A stretch of DNA of 64,000 nt, from the NCBI RefSeq assembly GCF_000182565.1, contig NW_015971540.1:473793-537792 (forward strand). Direction: 5' to 3'. Source of the stretch: Spizellomyces punctatus DAOM BR117. Its lineage: Eukaryota; Chytridiomycota; Chytridiomycetes; Spizellomycetales; Spizellomycetaceae. The notes under the pieces are model-generated. The model was not told the DNA's origin. It made no database searches and saw nothing but the letters and a program-made list of their open reading frames with translations. Below, in pieces: positions 22,787 to 33,837 of the stretch. The number at the start of each line of letters is the position of its first letter. Within the stretch, counting starts at the first letter, position 1. The translations under genes were made by a program, and so were the position numbers.

Positions 22787-24110
22787 TGGGTTGCAGCCCA
22801 GACGATCTCCTATGATTATGTATTTACATTGTAGCTTAGCGGAACTTGACGCGACTGACGTGATCAGACGAATCCCATGTCAACACTTGGATGAGCAGGT
22901 GGTAGTTTATGCCTTGTTCTTTTTGTTTTTAACAAAGGTTATCTCGGAGCAAACGGATGTCATCTGCTTTAAACCTGCTTCAGTACTTACATATGCAGAA
23001 TTCGAAGCGACACAGGAAACCGCTGTGTTATATACTACAGGAGGAACCCTTAGCTCTTAAAACTTGGCCATGTCACGATGATAAAGTACCCACCTGTTGA
23101 AAAACATCGGGAAGGCCAAGGGAAAAATAATCCGAGAGACAAGGACAATGGCATGCTAAACGGTGGTATGAGACCGACGATTTGAACGATGGAGCACGCA
23201 TCATTGCAAACGCTCCCCACCGGTAAAATGTCGACCATCACTTCATCGTCTCTCCGGTTCGCTTTGTAACACTATGTAGCAGACATTCGCCTGAATGGTG
23301 GAGCAGGAAATTTGAAATAGCAGTGTCATAAGTCTATCTATGTCACCCAGCGTCATGTCATTACGAAACATCTGGATCATATGAACCACCCATAGATCAT
23401 TCGCCCGTGCTTTCTGGAAAGCATGAACCATTTGTATATTTTGCAATGGACCCAAGTAGTCATCCCGTTTCTCCACCGTTTCTTACGGGGGGAACGTGGT
23501 TGTCCAAGCTAGACGCGCAACCCACAACATTTTTACAGTGGCCATAAACCCATGGCCAAGGCAGGGACAAAGATGATTGGAGTGATCCTCCGTCCCCAGG
23601 GGCCTGGGTAATGGCACCCGGCTGGATCGCGGACTTGGTTGTACACTGGTATGCGTTCATGCACGTGATCAAAAAGCGATTGCCAATGTCGCTTATGATG
23701 AAGGGGACAACTGGTTGAGGCATCCAGTTCGTATGAAACCAGGAGTCTCATCACCAGTTTTGTGCTTAACGATCGCTCTCACGATCTGGAGATTGGAGAT
23801 TTTGGGACGCAACTATGGACATTTTGGTTTTGGATCGACGGTCGATCGAGAATATCAGCCGCCTCCTTGTATGCGAGCAGGCGTCTATGCCCGTCATCAA
23901 AGCGCAATAGGTTGCTTATCATCAAGGGGACAACGGGTTGGGGTATCCAGTTGTATGTAGCAATGTGTTTCATCACCTTGTTGTGCTTAACGATTCCTCT
24001 AATAGAGGTATTGTGAGACAGGATATCTGTGAGTCGTCCATGTTGTATTCGTGGTTTCATCTCTAGACAAACATCAACATAGGAGTCAAAGGTCTTTGGG
24101 TGTTCCAAAT
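22787..24110. other. Intergenic region with degenerate sequence
   Basis: No intact gene. Holds the internally duplicated degenerate stretch described separately. The 223-bp duplication is visible at DNA level (AGGGGACAAC followed by GGTT and ATCCAGTT, near 23703 and 23926). Confidence 0.5.
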
Positions 24111-24183
24111 GGGGGTTTAGATCAGTGGTAGATCGTCCGCTTTGCATGCGGAAGGCCGCGGGATCAAGCCCCGCAACCTCCAA
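23243..24183 (-). pseudogene. Degenerate coding-like sequence with internal duplication
   Basis: Minus-strand fragments in shifting frames share a repeated block: IVKHN...NWIPQPVVPLMISN (about 23900-24010) and IVKHK...MPQPVVPFIISDIG (about 23680-23790), spaced about 223 bp in DNA. Neither copy has a continuous frame around it. The fragment at 23243-23476 (ending LQSEPERR) may belong to the same decayed gene. The family is not recognised; a fast-evolving repeat protein is one possibility. Confidence 0.3.
24111..24182 (+). tRNA. tRNA-Ala (anticodon UGC)
   Basis: 72 nt folding as a full cloverleaf. The acceptor GGGGGTT pairs with AACCTCC with one G-U. The D-stem GATC/GATC, anticodon stem TCCGC/GCGGA with loop TTTGCAT (anticodon TGC), and T-stem GCGGG/CCCGC follow, with discriminator A. 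The T-loop is ATCAAGC instead of the usual TTCRANY, so position 54 is altered. There is no intron. It could be a functional minor copy or an early pseudogene. Confidence 0.82.
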
Positions 24184-25692
24184 TCACGGCCAACAAAAGT
24201 ACGTTTTTTTTTCCCGTTTATTCCCTAGTATGATTGGCACAGTGGGCGTCATTTCTATCATAAAGACTTTTATGAGTAGACTCGGGCAACTGATTCCGTC
24301 ATGTCCTTTCAAACATCAAAACCATCAAACATGCCGCGCAATGGAGTTGTCGTGCGGAAATCATTAAGCGCAGAAAAGTAATGAAATGGTTCATATTTGG
24401 TCATGTCATATCTATGAATTGAGGACCCCACCCACTTGATCATAAAGCAATTAGCTTTCTGGTGACGGGCATTGTCGCATACAACAAAGTAGGCAGCCCG
24501 ATATCCTCGCTTTATCGTCGATTCAATTTCCAAAAGTCCACCCCTGAGGCTCCAAAATGTCCATCTACGTCTGCAACGTCCCATAGAGAATGTTTGTAAA
24601 GTAGCCATCTCGGGCAGTTTCTAGGGGTGCCCCTTTGTTATGCAGCTAATGGCGTAAGGGTGCCGCCAAGAGGTGGCTAAAAGTGGAGATAAAAGTCTAC
24701 ATCCATAATTGCCACCTTTCAGTGCCCGTTCGTAACCTTCACCAATAGATGGGCTTTTTGCATCCAGGTTGTCGACTCTGGTAGGTGTAATGCCTGGAAC
24801 GGGTTACTGGTTTGAAACTTTTGTGTATCCAACACTCACACTAGTGAAACCACCACCCAATGTTTACTTTACGACGACTGGGTGGCCGTCCATATCTTGC
24901 ATCTTGTCCAGCTGAGTGAATACCCGTCCAGCTAGTCCAAACACAAGAACCACAGACTGTTTATGAAAGGAACGTATCGGAACTCAAAAACATCAACAAA
25001 AAAACAAACAAAAATTAAGTTGGAGAAACCAAGATGTAAAAATTTTGTGGCAAAAGCCTCGCCAGACCCAGGAACCAGGCACACGCTTTTCGGAGTGATG
25101 AGAGGCGCGGTAAGTTACAGAATTCGGGTCTTAATTTCCGACGAGGGATGCGCCCCAATTATTTACGATGGTAAGGTACTTTCAACAGAAAGTATGATCA
25201 ATGCAAAAGTAGTCAGAAAAGTAAATCCTATCGTCGTCCTACAGGATAATAAGGATTAAAGCACGAATGAGCAATCTCCCATTGCACGCCTCTGGGAAGT
25301 ATCCTTTGTCGTATATTTCCTAACTACAAGGTAGCCCATATGTTTGATGAAAAAAAAAAAAAAAAAGATCCCGTATACAAAGGATCGATCCCCAAAAAAT
25401 TCCCCAGTTGAACGTGTCCGATATGAGACATAGCAGGAGACTCTGCTACATGGGGCTGGGACTAGGCGCATGTTTCATTCTTGCTCAGAGGTATTCCAAA
25501 AATGACAATGACCACGCCCACACAAACACATACCAACAAAGCATTTTTTTCACTTGGAAGGTATCTGCCGCTTTCTTCTTTCTCTTCCTTTTCTTCCGTC
25601 CTGACGACCAGTTACTTTTTAATTTGAAGAGTTTTTGCATTTCTTAACTCACCACCGCCAAGGAGTTGCCTTTTGACACGATCATCCACAGA
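24183..25692. other. Intergenic region
   Basis: 1.5 kb with no convincing gene. Contains an 18-base A run at about 25350-25367. Short frames on both strands look random. Confidence 0.5.
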
Positions 25693-27818
25693 ATGGCTAC
25701 GTTGCTGATAACTTCGTTACTCCTCTTTCTATTGCGTTGCACGCAGGCTGCCGATTTGAACCTTGGAATTCCGCGGGCAGGCTTCGTTATTATCCCATAT
25801 TCAGATAAATTCGTTGCTTTTGGAGGATCACGGAGTATACTCATCACCAGTGAGTCTCGAGATAGATTTAAAGACCGCCAGAGTAAAACTCGAGCTAAAC
25901 TCATCCTGTTCTATGCTATTAGATAATGCCAGTATTCTCCAGAATGACGCTGTTCTCGCGGGCACTGGTACAGTTGTCAACTATAAAGGCTGGACGGTTT
26001 CCCAGACCATTCTGCTTCAAAATCAGCCGCTGTTGACTTTTTCCTCCTCATGCGCCCCGTACGGAAATTCTACGATGCTTTGCTCCGGTTAGTTACAGTG
26101 GATTCTACTAGTTATACAGTTGTCTAACAACACCGTAACTGTTTTACAGGGGGATTGGATCACGATCATTATTGGTCCAATACGTTTAACTTGACGGTAT
26201 ACAATACTTCAAACTTGGCTGCAATGGATATAACTCAGTACCCAATGCCAATAATTCCGACACGTTGGGATCATGGCTCTGTGATTTTGGAAAACAAACT
26301 GTACATTTTTGGTGGACGAGGGCCTGTCAACGTTACGCAACCACCCAGTAAGAGATAAGTGATGCCTTTTCAGTCTACAATAGTAAAGCTGACATTTCTC
26401 GTATCAGTTGTTGAATTTGACGACCATTATGTGATCGACTTGGCTGCGGCCCCCTACGGCGCAACAAAGATTGTGTCCACGAAAACACCTGGTCCCCGAA
26501 CGGGCTTCTGTATGGCAGCGCTGAATTCCACAGCCTATGTCTTGTACGGTGGATATCGCGAAACATCGGCAAAGTCATACTACGATGATACGTGGATTTA
26601 TCAACCCTCAACCGGATGGGTTGATGTGACGTCCCGGACACAGGGAAATCCTTCGCGACGTGTCAGCCCTGCCTGTACTACTCTGAACGGCCGTGTTTAC
26701 ATGTTTGGTGGATGGGGACCGAGTGTCAGTGGCATGAACGACGTCTGGGTCTTTGATGCTGAAATGTTGCGATGGTGGCAACTCTCAGCCGATTCCCCGA
26801 AATTGACAGGTGGTCGGCCGCAAGGACGCTACTACTGTAGAATGCATGGTGTTGGAAAACATCTCCTTATTACCGGTGGATTACGTCTGGCGCCGGCTGG
26901 TAGTGGCGTCGCGGACGACTCTGCTCTCTACATTTTCGATACTGTGGCAAATAAATGGGTGGAGAAGGTATCCGATATAGCAGATGTTACCGCCGGCACA
27001 GCTCCTCCCCCAAATAGTGTTCCTACATGGGCGATGGACGTAGGATCCCGAAAGGCCCAGACAGTAGGCATTGTACTCGGTGTGCTTGGTGGGTTGGCCC
27101 TTATAACTGGCGGAGCTTATTGGTATCTAGTGTATCGACGCAACAAATCGAACGATGGCGCTTTTACCGTTGGTCCCATGCAGTATGCCCGTAAGGATGA
27201 CCTTGGTCCCAGGGCTTTGTTGCGATCCCTTTCTGGATCGTCTCGGTCTACAGGATCTACTACATTCTCTGGGTCCTCTCGGGGCTCCAACGGTCCTGGC
27301 TCCCCAGTACCTCCTGCCCGTACGCTATCGCTACAATCAACCCAATCACGCACGACTAGCAGGCATAGTTCTGGATCAGCGACACAGCTACCTGAACCTG
27401 TCCTTGCCACACGTGCTGTAAATCCCGTCATTGTCAACCGATTCGAGTTTCCAATCAGCCCGCCTGCCTATGAATCGTTGGTGGGCTCGAGCGGTCTGAT
27501 GCTTCCAGAACTCTCTGCTGGCAAGAGTAGCGAAGACGATGCGGCAACAAAACTGAAAGGGCTTCCGCACGTTGGAAGCACATACTTTAAGCCAGGAATA
27601 CATCAAGAAAACCTCTCAGGAGACGAAATTGTTATTGCACCCGGAGATACAGTCTATGTCCGGTATGTTTCCGCTGCTTTCACTTGTATCTTTGATATTT
27701 ATACTTAAACGTTTTTCCATAAAGGGAACTTTATGCTGATGGTTGGGCCTGCGGCTGGAACGCAACCAGTCAAAAAGACGGCTACTTCCCTTACAAATGC
27801 GTTAAAGGGACCTCATAG
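25693..27818 (+). CDS. Kelch-repeat, single-pass membrane protein with cytosolic SH3 domain
   Basis: ATG 25693 begins a signal peptide (MATLLITSLLLFLLRCTQA). About four introns, the last joining VYV to RELYADGW; stop TAG 27816-27818; about 590 aa. The ectodomain has kelch-type blades with paired Gly motifs: FVAFGG, KLYIFGGRG, AYVLYGGYRET, RVYMFGGWGPSVSGMNDVWV and HLLITGG, with N-glycosylation sites. The membrane span is TVGIVLGVLGGLALITGGAY followed by RRNK. A Ser/Pro-rich cytosolic linker leads to a C-terminal SH3 domain (EIVIAPGDTVYV; DGWACGWNATSQKDGYFPYK). It is probably a surface receptor or adhesin that signals to SH3 ligands such as polarity or actin proteins (inference). Confidence 0.82.
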
Positions 27819-28064
27819 ACCTTGACTTCACCTTTTGAATTGTGCTTGGTCTTGGTCGAGCACTACATATTATATTTGTATATATTATCCGGAGCGCCTT
27901 CCATTGTATTTTGTCAAAGCATGTAAATGTAAATGACATGTATTCGATCACTGTTCAACTTGAAACTATTCGATCGCTGATTTTGATCGACGATAATAAG
28001 AGTTTAGGCCATATAGGCTGTCAATAATTTACATTACACTGATGGCATATCACATAACAAAAAG

Positions 28065-28136
28065 GCCTTCTTAGCATAGTGGTAGTGCGTCTGCCTCGTA
28101 AGCAGAAGGTCGCGTGTTCGATCCACGCAGGAGGCA
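28065..28136 (+). tRNA. tRNA-Thr (anticodon CGU), copy 1
   Basis: 72 nt, full cloverleaf. Acceptor GCCTTCT/AGGAGGC with one U-G pair, anticodon stem TCTGC/GCAGA with loop CTCGTAA, T-stem GCGTG with loop TTCGATC, discriminator A. Reads ACG codons. No intron. Nearly identical to the copy at 33231-33302. Confidence 0.93.
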
Positions 28137-28753
28137 TAAGGGGGATGATTTGTTGTCATTTTTTGACATTAATTTTCATTTGGGGTTTCCTGCAGCCCGC
28201 CAAATGTTAGCGGCACGCAACACGCCAGCCACTAGCAGCCAGTCGAGCAGCCATGGCAAGCTCTTCGTGTTCTATTCGTCTATTTGTAAGATTGCCTCGT
28301 GCACCGACAAATTCCACGTCATCTGAAACCCCATTGCATTGGGAGACAAAAAGCGGCCGTATTTGGTTATTTGCTGTGGGGGAGCTGACACGTGGCTCAG
28401 CTGAGGCTTTTCTCTTTCTCTAAAAGTCAAGTCATTAAACCCGATAAGATTAGATTACCACTGCGCCCATCCATTATGTTTGCTGATGACGTTTTGCGAC
28501 TTTCCCAATTGCTGGACACAACGAAAAGTGTTTGGGAATTTGTGCGGAGAAACTGAGGGGCTTTAAAGTGTGGTTACTTTCTGATGGGTTGTGCTGCAAG
28601 GGTTTTGTTGTGCTTGCAGAGGCGTTTTTATTATAAAGCCAGGCTTTGGAACACTTTCCCCCGTCGGACCTTGTTGTTGACCCAGGATCCATCTGGGTAG
28701 CGAAGCTGACTTTTGAACAAATGCTTACGCACATTACCGATTACAATCATCTC
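28137..28753. other. Intergenic region, egt1 promoter
   Basis: No gene. The frame upstream of the chosen egt1 start is open for about 100 bp, so an alternative ATG at 28721 is possible. Confidence 0.5.
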
Positions 28754-31354
28754 ATGCCTGTGCTATCGAAACAGACCCGCTCTGACAGCGGTATAGCGGA
28801 TAATATCCCCATTGTCGACTTGCGAGGTGCGACTCCCTCGTCCAACACGGGGTCCAACCTTCAATCGTCCATTATTCAGTCCCTTTCCAACAAGAATGTA
28901 GTGTTTCGGCACAAGGGTGTTGATACACTGGTGCGATCCATTCCTACCATGGTGCTGTATGATGACAAGGGATTGGAGATTTTTGATCAAATCACCTATG
29001 TGGAGGATTATTATCTGACTGAGGCTGAGATTGACGTGTTGAGAAGTCACGCTGAGGAATGCGTGAGCAAAATCGTACAGGATGGAAGCGTGCTTGTGGA
29101 GTTGGGCTGTGGGTGAGTCAAGGTGCCATGCTGAGGCACGTGGTTTGATGCTGACGTGTTCCTACCCAGATCAATGCGCAAGACAAAGTACATTCTTTCA
29201 GCGATTGAGCGGCAAAAAAAGCGGAATGTCACGTATTATGCTGTTGATCTCTCAGAGTCGTCCTTGCGTGAATCGCTTGGTCCGTTGACTCTGGCGTTTT
29301 CCACAATCAATTTTGTTGGGCTGCTTGGCTGCTACGAAGACTCTATCCAATATATTCGGGACACGATCCCGTCATCAACACCAAAGACATACCTCTGGCT
29401 GGGATCATCTATTGGAAATCTCAACCGGACCGAGGCTGCCGCCTTTTTGAGACACATTTGTGACGATGGCATGCAAATCGGCGACACGTTCCTTTGCGGG
29501 ATTGATCGCCGAAATGAACCACAAAAGATTGCTTTGGCGTATAATGACACGAAAGGTGTAACAAGAGAGTTTATTCTCAACGGCTTGGATCATGTGAATG
29601 CAATTTTCGGTGCACATGTCTTTGACCGATCGGCATTTGAGTATGTCTCCATTTACAATCAAGTGGAGGGACGGCATGAAGCGTACTATCGCTCATTGAA
29701 GCAGCAGGCGATCGGCTTGCGAGATAACAGCGCCAGCAATTTCACTGTCAATTTGGAGGAGGGCGAGCTGATCAACGTAGAGTACAGCTACAAGTACGCG
29801 CGGGAGGAGGTCGATGAGTTGGTGGAACAAGCGAGATTCTACAATGTTGGCAAATGGACAGATGCAAAAGAAATGTACGATTTGCACTTGTTCCAGAAGC
29901 CTCCGTTCTTTTTTGAACAGCATGTTCTCGATGCGCCTTTGGTTCCCACCACTCTGGAGTGGGAGGAACTCTGGAAAGCCTGGGATACCGTCACATTGAC
30001 AATGATCCCGTCAAGTGCACACCATCTTCGTCCCATCGCTCTTCGACATCCGTACATATTCTATTTGGGTCACATCCCAGCGTTCCTCGACATTCAACTG
30101 ACGCGCGCCCTCAACACGAACTTTACACCGCCGGAACACTATCCTCGCATCTTTGAACGTGGGATTGACCCGGATATGGATGATCCCACTATTTGTCATC
30201 CTCATTCTGAAGTCCCCAATGAGTGGCCACCCGTGGAAGAAATTCATGCCTACAAGGAGCGAGTAAGGGAGAGATTGCGAGGTCTTTTACAAAAGATCGA
30301 AAAGGGAGAGAAATTAGACAAAAGGGTCCTCCGTGTCATATGGATGTGTTACGAGCATGAGGCGATGCATTTGGAGGTGAGTTACCATGAGGCGGATTTG
30401 AAGATGAATAATGCTGATGGTGTGGTACTCTTAGACATTGCTGTACATGCTGGTCCAAGCGCCAACAACCCTCCCTCCACTTCATTTTCTTTCACCGATT
30501 ATAAGCACTTCCGCATCTCACAAACCCAAGCAACCGGCACGGATGCTATCGTTTACAGAACCTGATACCATTCAGACCGGTATTTACGATCCCGAAAGTC
30601 AAGACAAGGACGACTCCACACCGTTGCCGTCAGTCTTTGGTTGGGACAATGAGAAACCTGTTCGGAGTTACAGTGTCAAGCCTTTTGAGATTCAGAACCG
30701 AATGGTCACCACTGCCGAGTGGATCGAGTTCCTTGATAGTATGGACTGGGCCGAAGATCTTATTCCAGCCAGCTGGGGTATTGCGGAGCCTGTTAACCCT
30801 GATCGCCCCATCTATTGCACCAAAACGCCGTTTGGTCTCATTCCAACCGATCGGACTCCACACTACCCGGTCGCGGTCTCCAACGACCAAGCTCTTAAAT
30901 ACGCCAACATTAAAGGAATGCGTCTTCCCACCGAGGTAGAACTCCGCTATCTTCGCCTCAAAGAGATGAGCACTCATAAGCTGCGGGGCAATTACGGATT
31001 CCGGTCGTGGGTTGCAAAGGGTGTGGAAGAGGGCCAAGACGGCCCCGTCATTGGGGATTTATGGGAATGGACAGGGACGCTGTTTGATCGCAGCGAGGAG
31101 GATGGATACATTAAAAGCGAAGTGTATCCAGGATACTCTAGTGACTTTTTGTAAGTCCTATTGGTTTTTCAACTGTTGCAAAATGTTTCTCTAACCGGGG
31201 AATTCAACTTTGTAGCGACGGGAAGCATAATATCCTATTGGGCGGCTCATGGGCCACTGTGCCGCGCATTGCCGAGCGCGAGAGTTTTGTCAACTGGTAC
31301 CAGAGGGGATATCCCTATGTGTTTGCTGGCTTCCGGTTGGCGAGGAGTTTGTAA
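28754..31354 (+). CDS. egt1: Ergothioneine biosynthesis protein Egt1 (EgtD-EgtB fusion)
   Basis: ATG 28754 (MPVLSKQTRSD) is chosen; ATG 28721 is also in frame. Three introns; stop TAA 31352-31354; about 805 aa. The N-terminal half is an EgtD-type histidine trimethyltransferase: TYVEDYYLTEAEIDVLRSH, VELGCGS (SAM loop), YLWLGSSIGNLNR. The C-terminal half is EgtB-like: a DinB-type metal-binding part with HEAMHLETLLYMLVQ, then a formylglycine-generating-like domain with MRLPTEVEL, GDLWEWTGTLF, GGSWATVPR and RGYPYVFAGFRLARSL. The enzyme methylates histidine to hercynine and adds cysteine to give the sulfoxide precursor of ergothioneine, an antioxidant. The fused form is usual in fungi. Confidence 0.92.
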
Positions 31355-32047
31355 ATTGTAGATGCGGGGTGTACAGGATAACTTTCACATTGGACACTAT
31401 TGTTTTTCAATATGACATTCTTTCCAACTATCTGATTTGTAGAAATGTTTAAGCAACTTTTGGCAATGATGAAAAACGCAGCGAAATGCAAAAGTAGAAC
31501 GTTCTACCGCGCCCAAGACCTGCGCCTGCCCCTTCACCAGTCTCCTAAAGGATTGCCCTCCATGGAACACACAGCGTATCCATAACGCATGCTCTTTTGC
31601 TTTCCTTTCACTATTCATGGGGGCGATCTTTTTGGGATCCATGAGACGCGATGGCGCAGTTACGACAGGCATGGGTGTGGCACAGTAACTGACAATCAGA
31701 CACCTTTTTTTGTCTTCACTTTCCCACGTTGTGGAACGAGTTACAGGAACGTTTGGTAAAACTGGTTCCATCAAACTTTCTGCCTCAACCCCCTTTTTAC
31801 ATACGGCCATTTCTCATCAATTTTGATGCCGTATCGCAAAAAAAAACTAATGGAGTGCAACCGTCTGGGGTGGGAAAAAAAAGTTGAAACTGTCGTCGGC
31901 AAAGTAAGCGATGGAGAAATTCGCCAAGTTTTTTTTTTCCCACAGCCCAAAAGATGGCTTGACTGCTGCAGATGCCAAGGTTTATAAAGGTCAAGGGTTA
32001 GAATCTCCCCTCCAGATTGTGTTTGACCTCCCATCCTTCTTCTCAAC
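31355..32047. other. Intergenic region, LPMO promoter
   Basis: No gene. A TATA-like TTTATAAAGG near 31980 sits about 70 bp before the LPMO start. Confidence 0.55.
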
Positions 32048-33003
32048 ATGTCATCCAAAATTGCCATCTTTGGAGCTCTGCTCGCTTGCCATGCTGCCGT
32101 CACTAGCGCCCACTTGATGATTTCAAATCCCGCTGTTTGGGGAGGACGATCTGATGAGTTGGAAAACCCATTGCAACCCGGGAATGAAAACTGGTTCTGC
32201 CACGGTCAATCTCGAGAGTCGGCAAAGGGCCAAGTTGAAGTAAAGGCAGGAGGATCTGTCACTTTCCCCGTTCTTTGTGCCGCAGCTTCAAACAATCCTG
32301 GAGATGCAGCCAACATTTGCGGGAACGACCCGAATTCCTGGCACAATGGAGGCGGATGTGCCTTGTCCATTGCGTACAAAAAGGATGGAGTCAAACCAGA
32401 TGATTTTGTCATGTTTTCTTCGAATCACGATTGCCCTACGCGAAACTTTGGATCTATTGACTTTAAAGTCCCCGCCAACCTTCCTGCGTGCGACGATTGC
32501 GTCTGCTCTTGGACGTGGATCCCACAAACCGCTGCAGACGAAATGGTAAGTGTGCATCAATCTGACGTTTTTGTGTGCACATTATCCCGAATAACTCATC
32601 GTCAACTTTTTTTCTGCAGTACATGAATTGCTTCAACTGCAAAGTGCTCAGTGACACCAATGGCACCGTCACTAGCGGTACCTACCTCAAGGACCATTAT
32701 TTCGCCGTCCCGGGCTATGAATCCAAAGGTGGTGCCCGCCCCCTCTACAAGAACGTCCTTCCCAACGGTGAACTCAAAATTCAAGTAGCGACACCACCCG
32801 CGAGCGCCAATTTCCAATCCAACACGACCACCACGGTAGCCACTGTAAAGCCTTCCTCTACTTCTGCTGCCGTCGCTACAGGTCAAGCCACTTTTACGCC
32901 GGCCCCCACCCCAGAAATTAAGAGCGCTGGTCTCGTTTCATTTTCCCCCGTTGCATGGGGTTTGCTTCCTGTCGTGGCCATCTCCTCCTTACTCTTCTTC
33001 TAA
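32048..33003 (+). CDS. AA11-like lytic polysaccharide monooxygenase, GPI-anchored
   Basis: ATG 32048, one intron 32546-32619, stop 33001-33003; 294 aa. The signal peptide ends at Ala21, leaving His22 as the mature N-terminus (AHLMISNPAVWGG), as needed for a copper histidine brace. The second His is in NSWHNGGGCALSIAY. CVCSWTWIP and DEM/YMNC fit the AA11 pattern, and the Tyr of YMNC is the likely axial residue. A Ser/Thr-rich linker and hydrophobic end (VAWGLLPVVAISSLLFF) look like a GPI signal. AA11 enzymes oxidatively cleave chitin. Here a wall-anchored enzyme could act on the fungus's own wall or on external chitin. The subfamily is my best reading, not proven. Confidence 0.78.
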
Positions 33004-33230
33004 ACGTAGATTCTAGACCCAGATATATACAATACATAGATAGTCTTGCACTGCTGGCCAGCAAGACTGCACAAAAAATACAATCTCTAAATATAAATTA
33101 GATTAGCTACTACTGCTTCCCGCTTAAAAACTTGGTTGCTGAAAATGTGTTGGAAAATTAATTGCAGAAATTTACAGGGAGAAATTGGATCATAATATAA
33201 AGATATGAGCCGTAGTGAAGTGTTCAGCCG

Positions 33231-33302
33231 GCCTGCTTAGCATAGTGGTAGTGCGTCTGCCTCGTAAGCAGAAGGTCGCGTGTTCGATCCACGCAGCAGG
33301 CA
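33231..33302 (+). tRNA. tRNA-Thr (anticodon CGU), copy 2
   Basis: Differs from the copy at 28065-28136 only in the acceptor stem, where the U-G pair of copy 1 (positions 5-68) is G-C here (GCCTGCT/AGCAGGC). All loops are identical, with anticodon loop CTCGTAA. Confidence 0.93.
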
Positions 33303-33317
33303 TTCGTTTATGAGTGC

Positions 33318-33777
33318 ACTTACTTTTGTTAACTCGTTGCATGCGGAAACAAAGTGTAGAGTGTCCAATTACTTTACAGCGCTCAATACGAGGAATAAAC
33401 GACCAGCTTCAAGATGGTTGTTTACTGGTTGTTGGGTATATCTTCCAAGTGAAAGGAGGTTACGCTCTTAACTGAACTCGCACGGCTACTTCGTCGTTGC
33501 CGCACAATAATTCCCTATTGCTCGATGGTTTTCCTGCCAACATGGTTGACCTTCACATTCATTTGTATTCGTTACATGTTGAGGCAAAGTTTAGAATTGT
33601 TGATTTATTTTACAGTGCTCAATACAAGGAATACAGCGACCAGCTTCAAGATGGCTATTTAATGATTGTTGGGTATATCTTCCAAGTGAAGGGATGTTAC
33701 GCTTTTAACTGAACTCGCACGACTACTTCGTCGTTGCCGCACAACACTTTCCCATTGCTCGATAGTTTTCCTAGTAC
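33318..33777. repeat. 237-bp tandem duplication downstream of tRNA-Thr
   Basis: Two diverged copies, about 33318-33545 and 33555-33777. Shared blocks include CCAGCTTCAAGATGG, GGGTATATCTTCCAAGTGAA, TAACTGAACTCGCACG and CTACTTCGTCGTTGCCGCAC. Spacing of AAGATGG between copies is 237 bp. No frame is shared. Confidence 0.75.
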
Positions 33778-33837
33778 CAAATTTGTGGGTGAGATTTTCT
33801 GTAATATATTCACAAATCATAGGTTACTTACTCGAGG

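Noticed and set aside
24963-25259. Plus-strand frame of 98 codons
   Set aside because: Isolated, Lys-rich by A-rich sequence, no family or splice partner.
31397-31810. Minus-strand frame of 137 codons between egt1 and the LPMO gene
   Set aside because: No motif or protein-like features, and sits in the 3' region of egt1.
33318-33777. CRISPR-like array
   Set aside because: Only two diverged 237-bp units with no short spacer pattern, in a eukaryotic genome.
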